Position numbers and translations under genes: made by a program
Source: CAZQKL01 sp964593895 [NCBI: uncultured bacterium]
GTDB taxonomy: Bacteria > DYJV01
Assembly: GCA_964593895.1 (NCBI GenBank)
Contig: CAZQKL010000017.1
Span: 10,228-25,946 of the forward strand
Reading direction: 5' to 3'
Length of the DNA stretch: 15,719 nt
Notes under the pieces: model-generated
Told to the model about the DNA's origin: nothing
What the model saw: the letters and a program-made list of their open reading frames with translations, nothing else
Database searches by the model: none
Shown here: one piece after another, positions 1 through 7,815 of the stretch
Position numbering within the stretch: position 1 is the first letter of the stretch
Layout: each line of letters begins with the position of its first letter

Positions 1-441
1 ATTCCTATAATTTTAATAGCAAATAGTGCTAAAATAAAAATAGTAAATGAATTAGATGAAGAAAAAATAATTGATTTAGAAAATTTCTATACTGGCAAAG
101 GGAAAAAGCCAAATATTTTAAAACAAGGAGAATATGTTAAAGAAATAATTATTGAAAATGTTTCAAAAATAAAATCAAAATTTAAAAAATTCAGATTAAG
201 AAAATCTATTGATTTTGCGTCATGTTCTGTCGCTGTAGCAAAAAATAATGATAATATAAAAATTGTTGTTGGTGCAGTGGAATCTAAACCAATGGTTTTC
301 AATTTCAAGAATAATGATTTAGAAGAAATTTGCACTATTGTTTCAAATGAAATTCATCCAGTAAATAATTATTCATCTACACCATATTATAGAAAGAAAA
401 TTGCGTCAATATTAATTAAAAAATGTTTTACGGAGTTATAA
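1..441 (+). CDS. Mo hydroxylase 1, FAD subunit (C-terminal part, 5' truncated)
   Basis: The reading frame is open from the first base to TAA at 439-441 and gives 146 residues. It matches the C-terminal domain of the FAD-binding (CoxM/XdhB-type) subunit of molybdenum hydroxylases. A run near residues 69-76 (RKSIDFAS) matches the R-x-x-x-D-x-A/F pattern that opens this domain, and the end has the typical N-N-x-x-S-T-P-Y-Y-R-x-K segment at about 122-133. The FAD-binding N-terminal half lies before the window. This subunit passes electrons from the 2Fe-2S clusters to FAD and then to NAD or another acceptor. It ends one base before the ATG of the 2Fe-2S subunit, so the two are surely cotranscribed. 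It is a different sequence from the FAD subunit at 12057-12926. The family assignment is sound; the acceptor is unknown. Confidence 0.85.
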   Translation: MPIILIANSAKIKIVNELDEEKIIDLENFYTGKGKKPNILKQGEYVKEIIIENVSKIKSKFKKFRLRKSIDFASCSVAVAKNNDNIKIVVGAVESKPMVFNFKNNDLEEICTIVSNEIHPVNNYSSTPYYRKKIASILIKKCFTEL

Positions 442-442
442 A

Positions 443-922
443 ATGGAAAAAAAGAAAATAGTGCTTGATATTAACGATGATATTTATGAGCTTGAAGTAT
501 ATCCAAATCAAACTTTGCTTGAGGTTTTAAGAGAAAATCTTGGTCTAACAGGGACTAAATGTGGATGTGATGATGGCTCTTGTGGAGCATGCACAGTAAT
601 AATTGATGGTAAAGCAGTTAAATCTTGTTTAACTCTTGCTGTTGAAGTTGAACATAAAAAAATTCAAACAATAGAAGGAATTGCTAAAAATGGGAAATTA
701 CATCCAATTCAAGAATCTTTTGTTAAAAACCATGCGGTTCAATGTGGATTTTGCACCCCTGGAATGATTATGAGTACTCTTTCATATTTAAATAAAGTTA
801 AAAGACCTGTTTCAAAAGAAGAAGCAAGAGAGATAATTTCTGGCAATTTATGTAGATGTACTGGTTATGTAAAAATAATTTCCGCAATAAAAGAAGCAAG
901 TGAAATTATGTTTAAAAAATAA
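443..922 (+). CDS. Mo hydroxylase 1, 2Fe-2S subunit
   Basis: This 159-residue protein is a typical CoxS/XdhC-type electron-transfer subunit with two [2Fe-2S] clusters. The N-terminal ferredoxin-like domain holds the plant-type cluster Cys42, Cys47, Cys50 and Cys62, with an extra Cys at 40 where most relatives have a non-Cys residue. The C-terminal helical domain holds C101-G-F-C104 and C137-R-C139, the second cluster. Length is normal for the family. It links the Mo subunit (941-3235) to the FAD subunit (ending at 441). The start ATG has GGAG at 432-435, seven bases upstream, lying inside the end of the preceding gene. A second, similar 2Fe-2S subunit is at 12930-13397. What it does in the cell follows its Mo partner. 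Confidence 0.95.
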   Translation: MEKKKIVLDINDDIYELEVYPNQTLLEVLRENLGLTGTKCGCDDGSCGACTVIIDGKAVKSCLTLAVEVEHKKIQTIEGIAKNGKLHPIQESFVKNHAVQCGFCTPGMIMSTLSYLNKVKRPVSKEEAREIISGNLCRCTGYVKIISAIKEASEIMFKK

Positions 923-940
923 TAAAAAGGAGTAATTCTT

Positions 941-3235
941 ATGGGTGAATATAAAATTCTTGGAAAGGGTATCCCAAGAATTGATACTCCTCAAAAAGTT
1001 ACAGGAGAAGCAATATATACCGCAGATATTTCTCTTCCAAATATGCTTGTTGGAAAAGTATTACACAGTCCCTATGCTCATGCAAAAATATTAAACATTG
1101 ATACTTCAAAAGCCAAAAAACTTCCTGGAGTAAAAGCGGTAATTACAAGAGATGACACATTTGGAGAAAAATGGGGAGTTTTTAAATACACAAGAGACCA
1201 TCAATTAATTGCGTCTGACAAAGTAAGATTTATAGGTGAAGAAGTTGCAGCTGTTGCAGCAGTAGATGAAGAGACAGCTCTTGAGGCCCTTGAATTAATA
1301 AAAGTAGAATATGAACCTCTTCCTGCAGTTTTTGATGCTGAAGAAGCAATGAAAGATTCTGCGCCATTAATTCATGAAGACCATCCAAATAATATAAATA
1401 TTCATGTTAAAATTGAAGTTGGAGATGTAGAAGGAGCTTTTAAAAAAGCATATTTAATAAGAGAAGATAAATTTACATCAAAAGATGAAGGATATGGGAT
1501 GCTTGAACCTTATGCGGTAGTTGCAAATTATCATTCAGATGGTTCTATTGAAATTTGGATGCCAAATGCTTCTCCCCATACAAAAGCTAAAGCTTTATCT
1601 AATCTTTTACATATCCCATTAAATAAGGTAATTGTTAGAAGACCTACAATTGGTGGTGCTTTTGGTGGTAGGTCTGATATTTTCCCATTAGATTTTATAA
1701 CCGCATTATTATCTATAAAAGCGAGACGACCAGTAAAAATTGTATATTCTCGTGAAGAAAGTATGATTTGCACAAGACAAGTTCATTCAATGGTAATGTA
1801 TGCAAAAACAGGAGTTGATAAAAATGGGAAAATTTTAGCTCAAGATATAAAGGTAATTATGGATGGTGGAGCATATTCCTCAACAGGTCCAATAGCTGCA
1901 AGTGTTCCATTTTTAGTTTGGGAAGAAACATATAAATTGGAAAATGTTAGATTAAACAGCTACAGAGTTTATACAAATAAGCCAATTCGTGGAATGTATC
2001 GCTGCCATGGAAGGGCTTTTTTAGGTGGTCTTGGGATGCAACTTGATATGATTGCTGAGGAATTAGGAATAGACCCAGTGGAAATAAGACTCAGAAATGC
2101 TCTAAATCCAGGAGATATTCAAGCTACAAAATCAAAAGTTTACAGCTGTGGGTTAAAAGAAGCAATAAAAAAAGCAGCAGAAAAAATTGAATGGAATAAA
2201 AAAAGAGGCAAACTTCCTTTCGGAAAGGGTGTAGGTATCGGAGCAAATGGAATGATGTGCGGTTTCCCAATGGGAATTAGAGGAGGCTCAAGTTGTTTTG
2301 TTAAATTCAATGAAGATGGTTATCCAACAATAATTACTGGAGTTATTGATAATGGACAGGGTAATTATCATGCAATGGTTCAAATTGCTTCTGAAGTTTT
2401 AGGAGTTCCTCCAGAAGAAATTCACATTGTAGCGGGAGATACAGAGGTTACAACTCTTGATGTTGGAGCGTATTCTCAAGCAGCGGTTTTAGTATCAGGA
2501 AATGCAGTGAAAAAAGCTTGCGAAGATGCAAAAGAGCAAATTTTAACTCTTGCTTCTGAAATGTTGAATTGCTCAAAGGAAGAACTTGATATAGAAAATA
2601 AAATAGTTTTTTCCAAAAAAGATAAATCTAAAAAAGTGCCATTACATAAAGTAATTAGAAAAGGTTTAATTGAAAATAGACATGTTATGGGAAGAGGACA
2701 TTATATGCCAGAAGTAAGTCATGATAGAGAATGGGTAAAAAATCCAATGGGACAGCAGGCAACAACTTTCAGCTTTGGAGCAAATGCAGTTGAAGTTGAG
2801 GTGGATACGGAAACTGGAGAAGTAAAAATTATTAATGCTGTGGGAATTCATGATTGTGGATTTCCAATAAATATAAAAGCAGTTCAAGGTCAATATGAAG
2901 GCTCAATTGTATCAGGAGGTGTTGGAAGCACATTAAAAGAAGAGCATATATTTAAAGATGGAAAATGCTTAAATCCAAATTTTCTTGAATATAAAATTCC
3001 AACTTCCTTAGATGTTCCTGAAAATGTTTATGCTGATGTTGTAATCACAAATGACCCTAAAGGACCTTTTGGAGCAAAAGAAGCAGGATTATTTGGCTCA
3101 ATGAATTCATTTCAGGCAATTGCCAATGCTATTTATGATGCAATTGGTGTATGGATTAAAGATTTTCCAATAACTCCTGATAAAATTTTGAAAGCACTTG
3201 AGGAGAAAAAGAAAAATGAAAGCTCAAAAAATTGA
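941..3235 (+). CDS. Mo hydroxylase 1, molybdopterin-binding subunit (atypical active site)
   Basis: This 764-residue protein is a full-length large subunit of the xanthine dehydrogenase/CoxL/4-hydroxybenzoyl-CoA reductase family, which hydroxylates a carbon next to N in a heteroaromatic ring (or reverses such chemistry) using Mo-pterin cytosine dinucleotide. Seen in the sequence: an N-terminal a/b-hammerhead domain with a G-E-E-V-A-A-V-A-A stretch near 96-104; G-G-A-F-G-G at 238-243; N-G-Q-G at 471-474 (Mo-pterin contact); A-Y-S-Q-A-A near 512; and G-P-F-G-A-K-E-A-G just before 717. Two features are odd. The catalytic Glu expected after that last motif is Leu717 (tta), and the loop usually R-G-F/A-G carries Cys355 (Y-R-C-H-G-R). 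RBS AAGGAG is at 927-932. It ends with TGA at 3233-3235, overlapping the VOC gene by 20 bases. By context it would oxidise the ring of the pathway substrate (inference). Confidence 0.92.
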   Translation: MGEYKILGKGIPRIDTPQKVTGEAIYTADISLPNMLVGKVLHSPYAHAKILNIDTSKAKKLPGVKAVITRDDTFGEKWGVFKYTRDHQLIASDKVRFIGEEVAAVAAVDEETALEALELIKVEYEPLPAVFDAEEAMKDSAPLIHEDHPNNINIHVKIEVGDVEGAFKKAYLIREDKFTSKDEGYGMLEPYAVVANYHSDGSIEIWMPNASPHTKAKALSNLLHIPLNKVIVRRPTIGGAFGGRSDIFPLDFITALLSIKARRPVKIVYSREESMICTRQVHSMVMYAKTGVDKNGKILAQDIKVIMDGGAYSSTGPIAASVPFLVWEETYKLENVRLNSYRVYTNKPIRGMYRCHGRAFLGGLGMQLDMIAEELGIDPVEIRLRNALNPGDIQATKSKVYSCGLKEAIKKAAEKIEWNKKRGKLPFGKGVGIGANGMMCGFPMGIRGGSSCFVKFNEDGYPTIITGVIDNGQGNYHAMVQIASEVLGVPPEEIHIVAGDTEVTTLDVGAYSQAAVLVSGNAVKKACEDAKEQILTLASEMLNCSKEELDIENKIVFSKKDKSKKVPLHKVIRKGLIENRHVMGRGHYMPEVSHDREWVKNPMGQQATTFSFGANAVEVEVDTETGEVKIINAVGIHDCGFPINIKAVQGQYEGSIVSGGVGSTLKEEHIFKDGKCLNPNFLEYKIPTSLDVPENVYADVVITNDPKGPFGAKEAGLFGSMNSFQAIANAIYDAIGVWIKDFPITPDKILKALEEKKKNESSKN

Positions 3236-3647
3236 CCATATATGTATTGCGGTAAAAGATTTAGAAAAAGCAAAAAAAATTTATGAAGATGTGCTTGGTC
3301 TTGAACTTTTTTGTGAATATATTGCTGAGAGTGAAAAAATAAAAGTAGCAAGATATTATATAGGAGATACTGCTTTAGAACTTATGGAATCAACCTCCCC
3401 AGATGGGGAAGTTGCAAAATTTATAAAGAAAAATGGAGAGGGTGTGTTTTTAATATCTTATAAAGTTGATGATGTTGAAGAAAAAATAAAAGAATTAAAA
3501 GCAAAAGGGTATAAATTAATTGATGAAAAACCAAGGGAACTTTTTGGAAATAGATATGCCTTTATAAATCATCCAAAAGAAATGTGTGGTGTTTTAACTG
3601 AAATTATTGACGGTGAATTTAAATTTAATGAGGAGAAAAATGAGTAA
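3216..3647 (+). CDS. VOC-family protein resembling methylmalonyl-CoA epimerase
   Basis: This 143-residue protein has the two-module bab-bbb layout of the VOC (glyoxalase/bleomycin-resistance) fold and reads like methylmalonyl-CoA epimerase along its length: D-H-I-C-I-A-V at 7-13, L-E-L-M-E near 54-58, G-E-G at 74-76, V-D-D at 84-86 and H-P-K-E-x-x-G-V-L-T-E at 119-129. Of the four usual metal ligands, His8, Glu55 and Glu129 are present. The His of the usual G-x-H-H-I motif is gone: residues 77-81 read V-F-L-I-S. ATG 3216 is chosen because GAGGAG lies at 3200-3205; an upstream TTG at 3198 in the same frame lacks an RBS. It overlaps the Mo subunit by 20 bases and the mutase small subunit by 8, so it probably acts on the mutase substrate or product. 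Epimerase activity is inferred, not certain. Confidence 0.8.
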   Translation: MKAQKIDHICIAVKDLEKAKKIYEDVLGLELFCEYIAESEKIKVARYYIGDTALELMESTSPDGEVAKFIKKNGEGVFLISYKVDDVEEKIKELKAKGYKLIDEKPRELFGNRYAFINHPKEMCGVLTEIIDGEFKFNEEKNE

Positions 3648-4050
3648 AAAAATCAGAGTTTTAATTGGAAAACCTGGGCTTGATGGTCATGACAAAGGTG
3701 CTAAAATTGTATGTCATGCATTAAAAGAAGCTGGAATGGAGGTAATTTATACTGGATTACATAAAACAATTGATGAAATAGTAAATATAGCTCTTCAAGA
3801 GGATGTAGATGCAATAGGATTAAGTATATATTCTGGAGCACATCTATATTATGCAAAAAAAATAATGGAAAAATTAAAAGAAAAAGGTGCAGAAGATATA
3901 GTTGTATTTATCGGAGGAGTAATTCCAGAAAAAGATATTCCAAAACTAAAAGAAATTGGAATAAAAGGGGTATTCCCTGGTGGAACTCCATTAGAAGCAA
4001 CTGTAAACTTTCTTAAAGAGACATGTGGAGGAAAAGATGGGAGTAGCTAA
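3640..4050 (+). CDS. B12-dependent acyl-CoA mutase, small (cobalamin-binding) subunit
   Basis: This 136-residue protein is a stand-alone B12-binding Rossmann-like domain, as in split mutases (IcmB/HcmB/IaaH-type). The base-off/His-on signature D-G-H-D-K-G is at residues 15-20, with His17 the lower axial ligand of cobalt. S-x-x-S-G-A-H at about 67-73 and G-G-V-I-P near 98-102 line the nucleotide-tail pocket, and F-P-G-G-T-P near 117-122 is the usual C-terminal loop. ATG 3640 is chosen for GAGGAG at 3630-3635 with a 4-base gap; an in-frame TTG at 3607 would add 11 residues without an RBS. It starts 8 bases before the VOC stop and overlaps the large subunit by 14 bases, suggesting coupled translation in a 1:1 complex. 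Confidence 0.95.
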   Translation: MSKKIRVLIGKPGLDGHDKGAKIVCHALKEAGMEVIYTGLHKTIDEIVNIALQEDVDAIGLSIYSGAHLYYAKKIMEKLKEKGAEDIVVFIGGVIPEKDIPKLKEIGIKGVFPGGTPLEATVNFLKETCGGKDGSS

Positions 4051-5674
4051 ATATATTAGAGATGAAAAAGATAGAATATTGGAGGTTGAATACCTTTCAG
4101 GCATAAAGGTTAAACCAGTATATACCCCAAAAGATTTAGAAGAAATAGGTTTTAATTATGAAAAAGATTTAAATGACCCAGGAGAATATCCTTTTACAAG
4201 GGGGATTCATCCTCAAGGATATAGGACAAGAGCTTGGACTATGAGACAGTACTCTGGGTTTGGAACTCCTGAACAAACAAATAAAAGATTTAAGCTATTA
4301 ATATCTCAAGGACAAACTGGACTGAATGTTGCTTTTGACCTTCCAACCCAAATGGGATTAGATTCAGATGACCCGAGAGCAGAAGGTGAAGTAGGAAGAG
4401 TTGGAATGGCTGTTGATACAATAAAAGATTTTGAAATAGCATTTAAAGATATTCCTCTTGATAAAATTGGAGTTGGACTTACAATTAATGCTGTCGCATC
4501 AATAATATTAGCAATGTTTGAAGCAACTGCTGAAAAATTTGGATATGATAAAAAAGTTATAAGTGCAACTCCTCAAAATGATATATTAAAAGAAATTATT
4601 GGCAGAGGTGCTTGGATTTATCCACCAAGACCTTCTGTTAAATTAATTGGAGATACAATTGAGTATTCTGTAAAAGTAATGCCTAAATGCAATCCTGTAA
4701 GCGTGTGTGGTTATCATATTAGAGAATCTGGTGCAACTCCTGCTCAAGAAATTGCTTATGCAATTTTAATTGCAAATGTTTATATTGATGAAGTTTTAAA
4801 AAGAGGTCTTGATATAGATGATTTTGCTGGAAGAATTACTTTTAATTTTAATATTTATGGTAATTTATGGGAAACTGTAGCAAAATTTAGAGCAGCAAGA
4901 AAACTTTGGGCAAAAAATTTAAAAGAAAAATATGGTGCTGGCAAAAAAAGTAAAAAAGTTTTGTTTCTAAGAGGATTATTTGGAGGAGGAGGTTCTGGTC
5001 TTACAAAAGAACAACCTATGAACAATATTGTTAGAGGAGCTTATTATGCACTTGCAGCAGCATTAGGTGGCGCTCAAACAACTGCACTATGTTCTTACGA
5101 TGAAGCATACACAATACCAACACCAGAATCTGCTTTAATTTCTTTAAGAACTCTTCAAATTCTTATGGATGAAGTTGGACTTAGAGATACAGTTGATCCG
5201 CTTGCAGGTTCTTATTTTATTGAAACTATAACAAAACAGATGGAAGATAAAATTTTAGAAGAAATGCAGGAGATTGAAGATTATGGAGGAATTTTAAAAG
5301 CAATAGAAGATGGATATATTCAAGCGAAACTTGCCCGTCAAGCATATGAATATCAAAAAGGGATTGAAAAAGGAGAATATATAAAAATTGGGGTTAACAA
5401 ATACAGAATGGAAGAGGAAGCTCAAGAAGTTAAACTTCATGAATATGATGAGAAAGCAGCAGAAAAGAAAATAAAAGAATTAAAGGAACTTAAACGAACA
5501 AGAGATAATAAAAAAGTTAATGAAACTTTAAAAGAATTAAAAAAAGCTACTGAAAAAGGTGAAAATGTTATGCCTTATCTTGTCCAGTGCTGTAAAGCTT
5601 ATGCAACTGTTGGTGAAATGGCTGATGTTTTCAGAGAAGTGTTTGGTGAATTTAATGAACCAAGAATTTTTTAA
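4037..5674 (+). CDS. B12-dependent acyl-CoA mutase, large (substrate-binding) subunit, divergent clade
   Basis: This 545-residue TIM-barrel subunit belongs to the methylmalonyl-CoA mutase superfamily and has the length of split mutases (about 560). Mapped onto P. shermanii methylmalonyl-CoA mutase numbering from memory: Tyr72 = Y89, Arg65 = R82, Gln180 = Q197, Arg190 = R207 (substrate carboxylate), His227 = H244 and Glu356 = E370. Retained Tyr72, Ala99 and Arg190 argue against 2-hydroxyisobutyryl- or isobutyryl-CoA mutase and for a substrate with a second carboxylate. Differences: Y75 is His58, T77 is Gln60, and the H-x-Q-T-S-G adenosyl-contact motif is replaced without a gap by L-F-G-G-G-G at 314-319. 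ATG 4037 is preferred (GGAGG at 4027-4031) over GTG 4025. The C-terminal 80 residues are Lys/Glu-rich. An arylsuccinyl-CoA (IaaG-like) mutase is the best guess from context. Confidence 0.88.
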   Translation: MGVAKYIRDEKDRILEVEYLSGIKVKPVYTPKDLEEIGFNYEKDLNDPGEYPFTRGIHPQGYRTRAWTMRQYSGFGTPEQTNKRFKLLISQGQTGLNVAFDLPTQMGLDSDDPRAEGEVGRVGMAVDTIKDFEIAFKDIPLDKIGVGLTINAVASIILAMFEATAEKFGYDKKVISATPQNDILKEIIGRGAWIYPPRPSVKLIGDTIEYSVKVMPKCNPVSVCGYHIRESGATPAQEIAYAILIANVYIDEVLKRGLDIDDFAGRITFNFNIYGNLWETVAKFRAARKLWAKNLKEKYGAGKKSKKVLFLRGLFGGGGSGLTKEQPMNNIVRGAYYALAAALGGAQTTALCSYDEAYTIPTPESALISLRTLQILMDEVGLRDTVDPLAGSYFIETITKQMEDKILEEMQEIEDYGGILKAIEDGYIQAKLARQAYEYQKGIEKGEYIKIGVNKYRMEEEAQEVKLHEYDEKAAEKKIKELKELKRTRDNKKVNETLKELKKATEKGENVMPYLVQCCKAYATVGEMADVFREVFGEFNEPRIF

Positions 5675-5692
5675 TTATAAAGGGGGCAAGTA

Positions 5693-7798
5693 ATGGGATA
5701 TAAAATTGGAATTGATGTTGGTGGGACATTTACAGATTTTCTTTTAACTACACCTGAAGGTCAAAATGAAATTTATAAAGTTTTATCAACTCCTGATGAC
5801 CCTTCAATTGCAACGATGAAAGGCATTGAAGAGATGGCTAAGAAAAGAAATTTAAAAATAAATGAATTTCTACCTCAAGTGGATGTAATTGTTCATGGAA
5901 CAACTGTTACAACTAATGCAACTTTAACCTATACTGGTGTAAAAACAGGCCTTTTAACAACAGAAGGAGTTAGAGATGCTCTTGAAATGAGGAGAGGAAT
6001 AAGAGAAGAGCAGTACAATAATAGATATAAAAATGCTCGTCCTGTTGTAGAAAGATATTTAAGATTGCCAATAAAAGAAAGAATAGATTACAGCGGAAAA
6101 ATAATTACTCCCCTTGATGAAAATCAGGCAAAATCACAAATTAATAAATTAAAAAAAGAAAATGTTAAAGCGGTTGCCATCTGTTTTATGCATTCGTATG
6201 CAAATGATACTCATGAAAAAAAGGTAGCTCAACTTGTTAAAGATATTTTACCTGATGCTTATATTACAGTTTCATCAGAACTTTTACCTTCAGTAAGATT
6301 TTACGACAGAGTTTCAACAACATGTTTAAATTCCTATGTTGGACCTATTCTTGAAAGATATTTAAAAGCATTAATGAGAAAGCTTTCAGATAATAATTTC
6401 AAAGGGATTTTATTAATAATGGCATCAAACGGTGGAGTAGTTTCTCCTGAAAATGCAATGAAAAGAGCTTCTGTAACTCTTCTTTCTGGACCAGCAGGTG
6501 GGCCTGTTGCAGGAACTTTTTATGCAAATGCTCAAAAATATACAAGCTGTATTATATGCGATATGGGAGGGACAAGCTTTGATGCTTCAGTAGTAAAAAA
6601 TAATAAACCAACAACCACCACAACAGGAGAAATTAATAGACTTAGAATTGCCTTACCAATGCTTAATGTTGTTACAATAGGTGCTGGAGGTGGTAGCATT
6701 GGCTGGATTGATGAAGGAGGCCTTTTAAGAATGGGGCCTCAGAGTGCAGGGTCAAAGCCCGGGCCAGTATGTTATGACCTCGGAGGGGAAGAACCAACAT
6801 GTACAGATGCTGATTTAATATTAGGTTATCTTGATCCTGATTATTTTGCTGGTGGCAGAATTAAATTAAACAAATCTAAAGCTGAAAAGGCAATTATTGA
6901 AAAAATTGCAAAACCTTTAAAATACGATTTATTTGAAGCAGCTTCAGGTATGTATAATGTTATAAATGTTAACATGGCTTCTGCAGTTAGAGAAGTTGCT
7001 GTTAAAGAAGGAGTAGATCCAAGGGACCTTCCTTTAATAATTGCTGGAGGAGCTGGTCCCAATCACGCTTGTATGATAGCAAAAGAACTTGAAATTCCAG
7101 TAATTATTGTCCCAAGAGAATCCTCTATTTTATGTGCTGCTGGAATGTTAATGTCAGATTTAAAACATGATTTTGTGCAATCATATATAACACGATTAGA
7201 TTTAGCTGATAAAGATAAATTTATTAATTATTTTAAACAGATGAAACATGAAGGGGAGAAACTATTAAAATCAGAAGGTATTTCTGAAAATAGAATGCAA
7301 TTTATCTATCAATTAGATTTAAGATATGTAAGACAGTATCATGAGGTAACAATTGAAGTAAGTGAAGAAGATATTTTCAATGCAAATTGGGATAATATAG
7401 CTAAAAAATTTCATCCAGCTCATAACAACCTTTTTGGGTATTCTCTTGAAGATGAAGGAACACCTATTGAAATTATAAATTTACGTTTAATTGCTATAGG
7501 AAAAACAGAAAAACCAAAATTTTTAAAAATGGAATATAAAGGAGAAAATCCAGAAAAGGCTTTTAAAAGAACAAGAAAAGTTTTTCTTCCATCAGAAAAA
7601 GAATTTAAAGAAGTTAATGTTTTTGACGCAATGAAACTTGAATTTGGAAATAAAATTGAAGGGCCTGCAATATTAGAACAGGATAATACAACCACATTTG
7701 TAACTCCAGAATATAATGTGCTTGTAGATTGCTATGGTAATTATACACTTTACCTAAAAGAAAGAGAAAATGAAGTTAAAGATAGAATATTGAATTAA
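5693..7798 (+). CDS. Hydantoinase A-like ATPase subunit (HyuA/oxoprolinase/acetophenone carboxylase family)
   Basis: This 701-residue protein is a full-length HyuA-family subunit with an actin-like (ASKHA) ATPase fold. The first phosphate motif G-I-D-V-G-G-T-F-T-D is at residues 6-15 and the second, D-M-G-G-T-S-F-D, at 290-297. H-G-T-T-V-T-T-N-A is at 68-76, and the family-typical G-A-G-G-G-S-I-G followed by S-K-P-G-P and T-D-A-D lies near 331-375. Another Gly-rich site, G-G-A-G-P, is near 452. In this family the A subunit phosphorylates a lactam or carboxylate using ATP and works with HyuB. In indoleacetate degradation the pair hydrolyses a 2-oxo-indole lactam; other members carboxylate ketones. 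The ATG has AGGGGG at 5681-5686. It lies 18 bases after the mutase and 17 before HyuB. Family certain; substrate inferred. Confidence 0.93.
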   Translation: MGYKIGIDVGGTFTDFLLTTPEGQNEIYKVLSTPDDPSIATMKGIEEMAKKRNLKINEFLPQVDVIVHGTTVTTNATLTYTGVKTGLLTTEGVRDALEMRRGIREEQYNNRYKNARPVVERYLRLPIKERIDYSGKIITPLDENQAKSQINKLKKENVKAVAICFMHSYANDTHEKKVAQLVKDILPDAYITVSSELLPSVRFYDRVSTTCLNSYVGPILERYLKALMRKLSDNNFKGILLIMASNGGVVSPENAMKRASVTLLSGPAGGPVAGTFYANAQKYTSCIICDMGGTSFDASVVKNNKPTTTTTGEINRLRIALPMLNVVTIGAGGGSIGWIDEGGLLRMGPQSAGSKPGPVCYDLGGEEPTCTDADLILGYLDPDYFAGGRIKLNKSKAEKAIIEKIAKPLKYDLFEAASGMYNVINVNMASAVREVAVKEGVDPRDLPLIIAGGAGPNHACMIAKELEIPVIIVPRESSILCAAGMLMSDLKHDFVQSYITRLDLADKDKFINYFKQMKHEGEKLLKSEGISENRMQFIYQLDLRYVRQYHEVTIEVSEEDIFNANWDNIAKKFHPAHNNLFGYSLEDEGTPIEIINLRLIAIGKTEKPKFLKMEYKGENPEKAFKRTRKVFLPSEKEFKEVNVFDAMKLEFGNKIEGPAILEQDNTTTFVTPEYNVLVDCYGNYTLYLKERENEVKDRILN

Positions 7799-7815
7799 CA
7801 TTCTTGGAGGAAAGT

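Noticed and set aside
941-3235. Aerobic CO dehydrogenase large subunit
   Set aside because: Only the Cys of the A-Y-R-C-S-F-R motif is matched, the flanking residues differ, and the catalytic Glu is missing.
4025-4039. GTG at 4025 as start of the mutase large subunit
   Set aside because: GGAGG at 4027-4031 is well placed for ATG 4037 and would lie inside the coding region if GTG were used.
3216-5674. Ordinary propionate/methylmalonyl-CoA module
   Set aside because: The VOC protein lacks the H-H motif, the mutase lacks H-x-Q-T-S-G, and no propionyl-CoA carboxylase or MeaB-type chaperone gene is present.
4037-5674. 2-Hydroxyisobutyryl- or isobutyryl-CoA mutase
   Set aside because: Those enzymes change the Y89, A116 or R207 positions, whereas Tyr72, Ala99 and Arg190 are all retained here.
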